A DNA stretch of 64,000 bases from Haloarcula argentinensis DSM 12282 (GTDB taxonomy: Archaea; Halobacteriota; Halobacteria; Halobacteriales; Haloarculaceae). The notes under the pieces are model-generated. The model searched no databases, was not told where the DNA came from, and saw only the letters and a program-made list of their open reading frames with translations. The DNA lies in the NCBI GenBank assembly GCA_000336895.1, contig AOLX01000023.1, positions 197,405-261,404 on the forward strand. The letters run 5' to 3'. Each line of letters opens with the position of its first letter. The stretch's first letter is position 1. Position numbers and translations under genes: made by a program. Of the stretch, positions 17,054 to 24,260 are shown one piece after another.

Positions 17054-18058
17054 TTACTCGGTGATGTACTCGGCAACGTCGAGCATCCGGTTCGAGAAGC
17101 CGTACTCGTTGTCGTACCACGTGAGGATCTTCGTCATCCCGGAGACGACGTTCGTCGACTGCAGGTCGACCTGTGTGGAGTACGGGTCTCCGAGGATGTC
17201 GGAGGAGACGACATCGTCGCTCGTGACGCCCAGCACGCCTTCGAGTTCGCCAGCGGCGGCCTCCTCGAAGGCGGCGTTGACGTCGCTTTCCGTCACGTCG
17301 TCGTCGAGGTCGACGACGAACTCGGTGATGGAGCCGTTCGGAACCGGGACGCGGATGGCCATCCCGTCCAGTTTGCCCTCAAGTTCCGGCAGGACCTCGG
17401 TGGCTGCCTGCGCGGCACCGGTCGAGGTCGGGATGATGTTTTCGGCGGCCGCGCGGCGACGGCGGGGCTTGCCGTTCGGGCCGTCCATCAGGTTCTGAGA
17501 GCCGGTGTAGGCGTGGACCGTCGTCAGCTGGCCGGCGTTGATGCCGAACTCCTCGTCGAGGACCTTCGCGACCGGTGTGATGGAGTTGGTCGTACAGGAG
17601 GCGTTCGAGACGACGTCTTCGCCGTCGTACTCGTCGTGGTTGACGCCGTAGACGAGCTGCTTGACCGGCTCGTCGCCCTTCGGCGGCGCGGAGATGAGGA
17701 CCTTGTCGGCCCCGGCGTCGAGGTGCTGGCTCGCGTCCTCCTTGGTGCGGAAGATGCCGGTCGCTTCGAAGGCGACATCCACATCGAGGTCTTCCCACGG
17801 GAGCTGTGTGGGGTCGGTTTCGTGGAAGATGCCCGCCTCGAAGTCGGTTCCCTCGACCGTGAGGACGCCGTCGTCGACGTTGGCACCTTCGAGTTCGCCC
17901 ATGACAGTGTCGTACTGGGCGAAGTAATCGATCTCCGAATCGTCCATCACGTCGTTGATGCCGACGACCTCGACGTTGTCGTTGTGTAACGATGCGCGGA
18001 ATACGTTGCGGCCGATACGGCCGAAGCCGTTGAGGCCGACGCGGACTGGCTCACTCAT
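17054..18058 (-). CDS. gap: Glyceraldehyde-3-phosphate dehydrogenase, type I
   Basis: The 334-residue enzyme has the N-terminal NAD-binding GLNGFGRIGRNVFRA, the catalytic SNASCTTNSITPVAK with the active-site cysteine, a TVHAYTGSQ histidine segment and the C-terminal WYDNEYGFSNRM. This is the phosphorylating bacterial-type enzyme (often GapB/GapII in haloarchaea), producing 1,3-bisphosphoglycerate for Pgk encoded just downstream. It may work in glycolysis or gluconeogenesis. About 320 bp of unusual sequence separates it from pgk. AT-rich bases upstream (18100-18125) probably contain its promoter. Confidence 0.93.
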   Translation of the reverse strand: MSEPVRVGLNGFGRIGRNVFRASLHNDNVEVVGINDVMDDSEIDYFAQYDTVMGELEGANVDDGVLTVEGTDFEAGIFHETDPTQLPWEDLDVDVAFEATGIFRTKEDASQHLDAGADKVLISAPPKGDEPVKQLVYGVNHDEYDGEDVVSNASCTTNSITPVAKVLDEEFGINAGQLTTVHAYTGSQNLMDGPNGKPRRRRAAAENIIPTSTGAAQAATEVLPELEGKLDGMAIRVPVPNGSITEFVVDLDDDVTESDVNAAFEEAAAGELEGVLGVTSDDVVSSDILGDPYSTQVDLQSTNVVSGMTKILTWYDNEYGFSNRMLDVAEYITE

Positions 18059-18259
18059 TGGTGTCTAGAGAGGCAGTCGGTCAGTGTAAAGTGTTTTCGG
18101 ATTTGTTGTAAATTTGTGTTTGTTTATGCGTGTTCGAGCTCGAATGATTAATAGTGAGGGTGCTAGCCCGACTGAGGGTGCCCCCTCGACAGTGTCAGCT
18201 AACAGGGACTAGGTTCGTCCGAAGGCTTTTGAAACGGACGGACGTACTGGTCTATAGGA

Positions 18260-18646
18260 ATGAGACGCGATGACAGTGACGACCCGTTCGACGAGTTCTT
18301 CCGGGAAATAGAGCGGATGATGGACGAGATGATGGGGGCCGAAGGCGACGTCCACATCGACCGGGACACCGGTGGCGGCGGGGCCGATCTCCACGTCGAC
18401 GTTCACGAAACTGACGAAGAGATCCGGGTCGTCGCCGACGTTCCGGGTGTCGACAAGGACGCGATCGACCTCAAGTGCGACGGCACTGTCCTCACGATCA
18501 ACGCCGAAAGTCCAGAGCGCGAGTACCACGAGCGACTGACCCTGCCGACCCGCGTCGACGAACACTCCGCCGCCGCGACGTACAACAACGGCATCCTCGA
18601 AGTCACCTTCGACTCCGAAGAGGACTCCGCGGACATCGAACTGTAG
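18260..18646 (+). CDS. Hsp20-family small heat-shock protein
   Basis: The 128-residue protein starts with a short helical lead rich in Met and Glu (EFFREIERMMDEMMG), then an alpha-crystallin domain: LHVDVHETDEEIRVVADVPGVDKDAIDL, a middle DGTVLTINAE strand and the closing YNNGILEVTF, the family's G-I/V-L-E-V signature. It probably holds unfolding proteins in the cytosol. A CTTTTGAAA element about 35 bases upstream may be the TATA box. A six-T run follows the stop and could end transcription. A broken paralog lies at 41885-42166. Confidence 0.82.
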   Translation: MRRDDSDDPFDEFFREIERMMDEMMGAEGDVHIDRDTGGGGADLHVDVHETDEEIRVVADVPGVDKDAIDLKCDGTVLTINAESPEREYHERLTLPTRVDEHSAAATYNNGILEVTFDSEEDSADIEL

Positions 18647-18666
18647 CGCGCACAGTACACCGTCTG

Positions 18667-18672
18667 TTTTTT
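18667..18672 (+). terminator. T-run terminator candidate after the Hsp20 gene
   Basis: TTTTTT starts 21 bases after the Hsp20 stop codon, within the short gap before the convergent ATP-grasp gene. Archaeal RNA polymerase can terminate at such T-rich tracts without a hairpin. Confidence 0.4.
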
Positions 18673-18698
18673 AAACCGAAAACAGCGCACTCGCTTCG

Positions 18699-19562
18699 CT
18701 ACTGCTCCGCCGTTTGCCGTATCAACGCCGCCAGGTCGTCCCAGAAGCCGTCCTCGTACTTCGTCGCCGAGTCGATCGTCGGGCGGGCGTTCGTCTCGTT
18801 GACTACTGCACGGTCATCGGTTACCAGCAGGTCGACGCCGAGGTACGGAATCGCCAGCTCGTCGGCCGCGTCTTCGGCTAGTTCCCGCGGCGCTGCTGGC
18901 AGTGCCTGCCCTTCAGCCTCGGCCCCGCGGTGGACGTTGTGCTTCCATCGGCCCTGTTCGCGGCTCGCTTCGGGGAGGCGGCGCTCGACCGCCCCGACGT
19001 ACTCGCCGTCGACGATCATCACGCGGTAGTCGGCGGCGTCGGCGATGTACTCCTGCACGAGAAACGACTGGTCGCCGACCGCGCGGTAGTCGTGGACCAG
19101 ATCGAGGTAGTCGACGATGCCGAGAAACGAATCCAGATCGTGGGCCTTGGCCACGCCGACGCCGCGGGTCGTCGAGTTCGGCTTCACGACCACGGGCGGG
19201 TCGAACCGCTCGAAAGCCGCCGTTAGCTCGGCCTCGCTCGCCGGGTTCGACACGACGACGGTCTCGGGAACTGGAACGCCTGCCCGGCCGAGACGCGCCA
19301 GTACGTCGGCCTTGTTCCGCGAACGGAGAATGGCCTCGCGGTCGTTGACCCACGGCACGTCTAGCATGGCATCGACGACCGCACCTTCCATAATTCGCGA
19401 GGGGTAGACGAAGCCCACGTCGTACTCGCTGAAGGGACTCTCGTCGAGTGGGAGCGTCCGCTCGGCTGTCTCGACGTGGCCCACCTCGATATCGCGGGCC
19501 GCCAGCGGGGCCTGCATCCGCTCGAAGGTCTCGGCGTTCGTGGCGACGGCCAGCCTGTGCAT
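18699..19562 (-). CDS. RimK-like ATP-grasp ligase
   Basis: The start MHRLAVATNAETFERM gives 287 residues. The ATP-grasp fold is indicated by KADVLARLGRAGVPVPETVVV, then VVKPNSTTRGVGV (phosphate loop), FLVQEYIADAADYRVMIVDG and the metal-binding NETNARPTID. This family (RimK/LysX/MptN-like) joins an amino acid to a carboxylate using ATP. The substrate cannot be deduced, and no lysine-synthesis or F420-type neighbours are present. The longer upstream frame is AT-rich promoter DNA. Confidence 0.82.
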   Translation of the reverse strand: MHRLAVATNAETFERMQAPLAARDIEVGHVETAERTLPLDESPFSEYDVGFVYPSRIMEGAVVDAMLDVPWVNDREAILRSRNKADVLARLGRAGVPVPETVVVSNPASEAELTAAFERFDPPVVVKPNSTTRGVGVAKAHDLDSFLGIVDYLDLVHDYRAVGDQSFLVQEYIADAADYRVMIVDGEYVGAVERRLPEASREQGRWKHNVHRGAEAEGQALPAAPRELAEDAADELAIPYLGVDLLVTDDRAVVNETNARPTIDSATKYEDGFWDDLAALIRQTAEQ

Positions 19563-19738
19563 GGCGTTTCGTTGTCGTGGAGGAATAAAACACGCTCGCA
19601 GCCCCACAGTCGAAGCCCCGTCGCCCGCCGCCCTCCGGCCACTACAACCCACAGAATATCGGGTAGTGTGGATGAATATACGACTATATTCGAAATTGTC
19701 AGACAAATATTAAGTATATTGGGTAAAATAGGCCACAC

Positions 19739-20170
19739 ATGTACGACGACCTCCTCTTTCCGACCGATGGGAGTGACGGCGCAGACGAGGCGCTCGCACA
19801 CGCGCTCAAACTGGCGGAGACGCACGACGCGACGATTCACGTGCTCTCTGTCGTCGACTCGACGTATCTCGGGAGTGCCGCGGCAGAAGCAACGACCATC
19901 GAATCGCTACAGGAACAGACTGAACAAGTCATCGACGAGACTGTCGACGAGATCACCGACCACGGCGCGGCCGTTGTCGCCGAGCACCGAATGGGCGACC
20001 CATACGAGGAGATTATCGACTACGCAGCGGCTGCGGGTGTTGATATGATCGTCATGGGAACCCACGGCCGGAGCGGTCTGGATCGGTTTCTACTGGGGAG
20101 CGTCACCGAGAAGGTCGTTCGGACGGCGGACGTGCCGGTGTTGACGGTCCAGTTGTCCGGCGACACGTAG
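19739..20170 (+). CDS. Universal stress protein (UspA family)
   Basis: The 143-residue Usp domain begins YDDLLFPTDGSDGADEALAHAL and ends with the ATP-binding signature MGTHGRSGLDRFLLGSVTEKVV followed by VPVLTV. The conserved G-2x-G-9x-G-(S/T) is complete, so it likely binds ATP. A TTAAGTATATT element (19710-19720) sits about 20-30 bases before the ATG, and the start codon probably lies at the transcript's 5' end. No operon partner is seen. The specific stress is unknown. Confidence 0.9.
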   Translation: MYDDLLFPTDGSDGADEALAHALKLAETHDATIHVLSVVDSTYLGSAAAEATTIESLQEQTEQVIDETVDEITDHGAAVVAEHRMGDPYEEIIDYAAAAGVDMIVMGTHGRSGLDRFLLGSVTEKVVRTADVPVLTVQLSGDT

Positions 20171-20227
20171 CGGGCAACCGGTAGCAGCGCCAGTCACCAG
20201 TGTGGTGTGGCGGGCCGTTCTGCTGAG

Positions 20228-20425
20228 TCACTCGCCGCTACGACTTCGTCGGAGCACCCACAGTACGAGGAGCGCGCCCTCAACCCGGGCGGCGCTGTAC
20301 ACCCACGGGCGGAGGTTGATCTCGCCACCATCTGTCGTTGCGAGCCCCATCCAGAAGTCGACGACTTTCCGGGGCCGGAGCAGTTCGAGGACGCCGAGGG
20401 CCAGGAGTGCGAGTCGGAGTACCAT
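20228..20425 (-). CDS. Small haloarchaeal membrane protein
   Basis: The start MVLRLALLALGVLELL gives 65 residues. A first hydrophobic helix leads into RPRKVVDFWMGLATT, then LRPWVYSAARVEGALLVLWVL forms a second helix with a short basic tail. The layout resembles a small uncharacterised haloarchaeal family that I recall only loosely. It is convergent with uspA. An upstream in-frame ATG (20476) would add an unlikely proline-rich lead. Confidence 0.6.
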   Translation of the reverse strand: MVLRLALLALGVLELLRPRKVVDFWMGLATTDGGEINLRPWVYSAARVEGALLVLWVLRRSRSGE

Positions 20426-20583
20426 ACGAGGAAGTACGTGGGACGGGTGCAAGAGTATTGTGGGTACTGGTAACATGAAACAAAGAAGTGGCTACGACTG
20501 CGCTGTCTAGCGACTGGGACGTTACTCGGTACTTTTCGGAGCGGCGCGGAAAAACGAAGTCGGGACGGTTGCTCCGCCGTCCA

Positions 20584-20705
20584 AACGGTGAGCGAACGCC
20601 GCTGTCCGATTTACTCGATCAGCCGCTTTTCGCCGTACTCTGCGAACGGTGAGAAGGCGCTGCTGATTGACTTACGCGATCAGCAGTTCTTCGCCCCGCT
20701 CGACC
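20584..20705 (-). repeat. Imperfect 61-bp tandem duplication over the L10e stop codon
   Basis: Units 20584-20644 and 20645-20705 share AACGGTGAG at the start, TTAC.CGATCAG in the middle and TTCGCC later, with about two thirds identity overall. The second unit holds the true end of L10e (GEELLIA stop). The first, downstream on the minus strand, would encode a ghost ending, GEKRLIE stop. Confidence 0.75.
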
Positions 20706-21205
20706 TTGATGCGGCAAGAGGGCGTGATCTTGTTGTAGGCACGGCGGAACGCTTCCTTGACGTGTTCCGCGTCTTCGACGTTGCAGTAGGCGGTGAACAG
20801 CTGTTCGCCGGCCTGAACGCGGGCGGCGGTGCCGACGATCTTCCCGAAGGCGGCACGCATCCCGTCGGAGACACGGTCGGCCCCGGCACCGGTCGCCTGC
20901 TTGTTCTCGCGCAGGACCTGGTGGGGGAACTTCCGCAGCGTCATCTTGTAGTCACCCTCTTCGCCGATCTCCTTGATCAGGTGGCGGTTGGCCGACAAGC
21001 GGGAGGCCTCCAGCGAGCCGTGACGGAGCTGGACGGTCTCCTCGACGATGAGGCTGATCTGGACGGGGTAATCGTCGGCGTCCTTCTGTTTACGGCCCAT
21101 CTTGTGCTGTGCGATCTTCGACCCGGGAATGCCTGTGATGTATTCGCGTCGGGTGTACGCGGGCTTGTCGATGTCCCGGTACATTGAGGCGGGTTTGTCC
21201 GACAT
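20672..21205 (-). CDS. rpl10e: Large-subunit ribosomal protein L10e (uL16 family)
   Basis: The 177-residue protein from [20 protein letters not shown] is a full archaeal L10e/L16. Seen features are [15 protein letters not shown], the [22 protein letters not shown] block, [28 protein letters not shown] and a [17 protein letters not shown] loop near the P-site side. It sits at the base of the central protuberance of the 50S subunit. The 43-codon upstream extension overlaps promoter DNA and is rejected. It is not in a ribosomal operon here. Its 3' end is duplicated in tandem downstream. Confidence 0.95.
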   Translation of the reverse strand: MSDKPASMYRDIDKPAYTRREYITGIPGSKIAQHKMGRKQKDADDYPVQISLIVEETVQLRHGSLEASRLSANRHLIKEIGEEGDYKMTLRKFPHQVLRENKQATGAGADRVSDGMRAAFGKIVGTAARVQAGEQLFTAYCNVEDAEHVKEAFRRAYNKITPSCRIKVERGEELLIA

Positions 21206-21424
21206 AGGTACTCTTGGAGAATACGTCGCCGAGCGGCCCAATAAGGGCTTCGAACCCGCCCGGCGGCGTGTCGCGGTGTCCCATACACCGGCCCGCGACC
21301 GCGAGCGGCCCCAGACTGACCGTTGCTGGGGCACCTGCTCTCGGTAGTATCGGGAAACGGTGTTGTTCCGGTAACACCGCTGTCACCGCGCTCTTTTAGG
21401 CTTTGCACGCGTACGACTGTTACC

Positions 21425-22423
21425 ATGAATATGCTCGTCGACGGCGAGTGGCGGACCGACGCGTACGAAACGACAGACGATGACGGGGCGTTCGACCGGC
21501 AGGACACGACCTTCCGTGACCGGGTCGAGGACGACCCCGACGCGCGGTTCCAGCCCGAGGCCGGCCGGTACCACCTGTATGCCTGTCGCGCCTGCCCGTG
21601 GGCCCACCGGATTCTGGTCGCCCGGAAGCTGCTGGGACTCGAAGACGCCATCACCGTCGACTACGTCGACCCGTTCCGCGGCGAGGACGGCTGGCAGTTT
21701 ACTCCTGAGAAAGACGGTTGCACCCCGGATACGGTCAACGGATCTGACTACCTTCGTGAAGTCTACGTCGCGGCCGACCCCGACGCGACCTGCCGCGTGA
21801 CGGTTCCGGTGCTGTGGGACAAACAGGAGGAGACAATCGTCAACAACGAGTCAGAGGAGATCCTCCGGATGCTCGATACTGAGTTCGACGACGTGGCCGA
21901 CAACGACGTCGACCTCTACCCCGAGGGGTATCAGGACGAGGTCGACCGCATCATCGACGACATCTACGAGCCCATCAACAACGGCGTCTACCGCTGTGGC
22001 TTCGCGAACAGCCAGTCGGCCTACGACGGGGCCGTCGAGGAGCTGTTCGACGCGCTGGACCACTGGGACGCTGTCCTCGAAGATCAGCGCTTCCTCGCTG
22101 GCGACCGCCTGACTGAGGCGGATATCTGTCTGTTCACGACGCTCGTGCGCTTCGACGAAGTGTACCACACCCACTTCATGTGCAACCACAAGCTCATCCG
22201 CGAGTACGACAACCTCTGGCCGTACCTCCGGGACCTCTACCAGCTCCCCGGTGTCGCCGAGACGGTGAACATGGACCACATCACGGAGCATTACTACACC
22301 ACCCACCCCGACGTGAGCCCGAAGCGCATCGTCCCGATGGGCCCCGATCCCGACTTCGAGGCTGCCCACGACCGCGACGAACTGCCGGGCGAGCTCCCCG
22401 AAACGCTACTTCCGACGGCGTAA
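21425..22423 (+). CDS. Glutathionyl-hydroquinone reductase-like (Xi-class GST)
   Basis: The ATG at 21425 gives 332 residues. The N-terminal thioredoxin-like half has YACRACPWAHR, whose cysteine is the nucleophile of the ECM4/YqjG family. A C-terminal helical half contains GVYRCGFANSQSAYD and LTEADICLFTTLVRFD, typical of the same family. Such enzymes reduce glutathionyl-hydroquinones. Haloarchaea are known to use gamma-glutamylcysteine rather than glutathione, so the physiological thiol is probably different. It is divergent from L10e and stands alone. Confidence 0.85.
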   Translation: MNMLVDGEWRTDAYETTDDDGAFDRQDTTFRDRVEDDPDARFQPEAGRYHLYACRACPWAHRILVARKLLGLEDAITVDYVDPFRGEDGWQFTPEKDGCTPDTVNGSDYLREVYVAADPDATCRVTVPVLWDKQEETIVNNESEEILRMLDTEFDDVADNDVDLYPEGYQDEVDRIIDDIYEPINNGVYRCGFANSQSAYDGAVEELFDALDHWDAVLEDQRFLAGDRLTEADICLFTTLVRFDEVYHTHFMCNHKLIREYDNLWPYLRDLYQLPGVAETVNMDHITEHYYTTHPDVSPKRIVPMGPDPDFEAAHDRDELPGELPETLLPTA

Positions 22424-22470
22424 CCGGGCAGTTTCGCGGCCGGATATCGAACGCTGAGCCGACGCTATTC

Positions 22471-22480
22471 CTTTTATACA
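22471..22480 (+). promoter_or_regulatory. TATA-box region of the pilin gene
   Basis: CTTTTATACA lies 22-31 bases before the pilin ATG at 22502. This is the spacing seen for haloarchaeal leaderless promoters, so the transcript probably starts within a few bases of the start codon. Confidence 0.55.
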
Positions 22481-22501
22481 CCCAGTTCTCACCTGTGGTC
22501 A

Positions 22502-22999
22502 ATGAGTCGGGTAGATGGGCGAAGTCGGGCCGTGAGCCCAGTCATCGGCGTCGTCATCCTCGTCGGAATTGCTGCAATTCTCGCGGCCACCGTCGGCGTG
22601 TTCGCGCTCGGTTTCAGCGAGCAGCGACCCACGCAGGCACCGCAGGTCGCTATCGTGGCCGACTACAACGAGCGGACCACCGGTAACGGGGAGTATCTGA
22701 ACCTCAGTTTCAGCAGTGGTGAAACCGTCTACAGGGACAACCTCACAGTTGTCGTCTCCGGTGCCAAGCGAGCTGACGGCAGCGACGTGACGCTCGACAC
22801 CGATCCGATACAGGCACAGGCTTCGACGCGGATCACGTCGGGGACACAGATCACGATACATCAGGGACAGTTCACTGGGAGCGGCGCACCGCTGGACCTG
22901 AGCGACGCGACGCTTCGACTCGTCTGGAACCCCGTGGACGATCCGGAGTCGGAAACGTACGTCATCTACCGCTGGCCGGACCCGAGCCAGCGTAACTGA
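22502..22999 (+). CDS. Archaeal type IV pilin-like protein
   Basis: The 165-residue protein has the haloarchaeal pilin start: a short basic leader, then RAVSPVIGVVILVGIAAILAA. The SPVIG hydrophobic segment is the DUF1628/Pilin_N signature cleaved by PibD before the helix and used for assembly. A beta-rich extracellular part without cysteines follows. It may form or decorate adhesion pili. No PilB or PilC gene is nearby, so it is an orphan subunit using shared machinery. The promoter looks leaderless. Confidence 0.85.
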   Translation: MSRVDGRSRAVSPVIGVVILVGIAAILAATVGVFALGFSEQRPTQAPQVAIVADYNERTTGNGEYLNLSFSSGETVYRDNLTVVVSGAKRADGSDVTLDTDPIQAQASTRITSGTQITIHQGQFTGSGAPLDLSDATLRLVWNPVDDPESETYVIYRWPDPSQRN

Positions 23000-23032
23000 G
23001 TCACCCGGATATCGTTGACGAGACGAGGCCAG

Positions 23033-24085
23033 TCACTCAGGAGATGAGAGCGTGACCTCGTCGGTTTCGTAGTCCTCGATGAACGATCCGGGGCCGCCCA
23101 GCGAGACAGTCCGGTCGCCGATGTCGACGACCAGCGTGTGTTCGATGGGGTAGGAGTTGGTCTCCGGCTCGACGAGGCCCTGTTTCGTCTCGACGACGGT
23201 CCCCTCGATGGTTGTGGTGTCGTCGTCGGCCTGTACCGCCCGTACATCCGCGGAGACGTGGATGTCGTGGCCGGCGCGCAGGTGCAGCGTCGCCTGGAGG
23301 ACGGCGTGGCGGAAATCGTGGTAGGTGGCCGGGAGCGAGGCCGGGTCGGTGACGGTCTCCTCGGTGGCCATCAGCCAGTAGTTCCCGAGGAACGACCCCG
23401 ACAGCACGGGGACGAGCTGTTGCTGGACGAAAGCAATAGCACGCTGGTCGGAGTTGGTGCGTGTCACCATTTCGGTTGGAGAGACGAGACCGAACTGGGC
23501 GTCGACGGTAAGCATTATCGGCATCGGCTGGTCCCACGACCGGACCACAGAAGCCAGTCCGCTCACGTCGTCAGGCCGCAGGCCGTCGGCGCTGCTGACG
23601 ACAAGCATCGCGAGGACGCCACGGTCGACAGCCGCGGCCAGTTCCTCAGCGATTTCGGGGAGGTACTGCTGTGGCACCGACAGCATGATCTCGCGTTCCG
23701 CATTTCTGATGTACTCCGTGAGTCGCTTGATGACTGTCACCCGCGACTTGATGACGTCGAACTGCTGGGGTTCCCGCGCACTCGACGAGTATCGGGAATC
23801 GAGCGCCCCGCTCATCTCTTCGAGCCGGTCGGTCAGGGCGTCGATGACCTGCTCGGGCGGCCGGGCGCGTATCGTCGTGGGCACGACGTGGTCGTTGACC
23901 TCGATGAACCCGCGATCTTCGAGCGATTCACTGATGCTGTAGACGTACCGTTTGGAGACGCCGGTGTCGTCGGCGATTTCGCTGGCCGTGGCCTCGCCGC
24001 TGCCGAGAATCGACAGGTACGTGTCGACTTCCTTCTCGGACAGGCCCAGTTGCCCCAGCCTGTCCCTGAGAGTCGAATCGTCCAT
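23033..24085 (-). CDS. trmB: TrmB-family sugar-responsive transcription regulator
   Basis: The 350-residue regulator has an N-terminal winged helix (LGQLGLSEKEVDTYLSILGSGEATASEIADDTGVSKRYVYSISESLEDRG), a linker coiled coil, and a sugar-binding half with QFDVIKSRV and SVPQQYLPEIAEELAAAVDRGV. This is the TrmB layout, which in Halobacterium controls carbohydrate and central metabolism in response to glucose. It diverges from the GH15 gene and borders an ABC sugar importer, so local control is likely. No clear copy of the published TACT-gap-GAGTA site was found nearby by eye. Confidence 0.88.
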   Translation of the reverse strand: MDDSTLRDRLGQLGLSEKEVDTYLSILGSGEATASEIADDTGVSKRYVYSISESLEDRGFIEVNDHVVPTTIRARPPEQVIDALTDRLEEMSGALDSRYSSSAREPQQFDVIKSRVTVIKRLTEYIRNAEREIMLSVPQQYLPEIAEELAAAVDRGVLAMLVVSSADGLRPDDVSGLASVVRSWDQPMPIMLTVDAQFGLVSPTEMVTRTNSDQRAIAFVQQQLVPVLSGSFLGNYWLMATEETVTDPASLPATYHDFRHAVLQATLHLRAGHDIHVSADVRAVQADDDTTTIEGTVVETKQGLVEPETNSYPIEHTLVVDIGDRTVSLGGPGSFIEDYETDEVTLSSPE

Positions 24086-24209
24086 CTGTTCACATCTGGT
24101 AACGGCGGCGGATAATTGTGTTTCGGTGCTGTATGGCCCGCCAACACCCCCGAAGCCGCCGCAACGGAACCGTATCGTCGACTAGCCCACCACCGTTGTT
24201 CACAAGAAT

Positions 24210-24238
24210 GAAAAACTATTACACCATATTTTATATTC
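24210..24238 (+). promoter_or_regulatory. Promoter of the GH15 gene with a motif shared with the amylase promoter
   Basis: The 15-base GAAAAACTATTACAC (24210-24224) lies directly upstream of a TATA-like TTTTATATTC (24229-24238), about 23-32 bases before the GH15 ATG. Thirteen of the 15 bases recur at 29833-29847 between the amylase and binding-protein genes. It may be a regulator site or BRE-like region. Confidence 0.45.
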
Positions 24239-24260
24239 CCCGCAGTGGTGTCTCTCACCA

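Noticed and set aside
16734..17120. N-terminal extension of pgk by 129 codons
   Set aside because: The extension is basic and low-complexity, crosses the G-tract region, and the conserved Pgk start lies at 16733 or 16730.
18130..18180. GAGGGTGC direct repeat between gap and the Hsp20 gene
   Set aside because: Only eight bases in two copies; it could occur by chance in GC-rich DNA and has no clear position relative to promoters.
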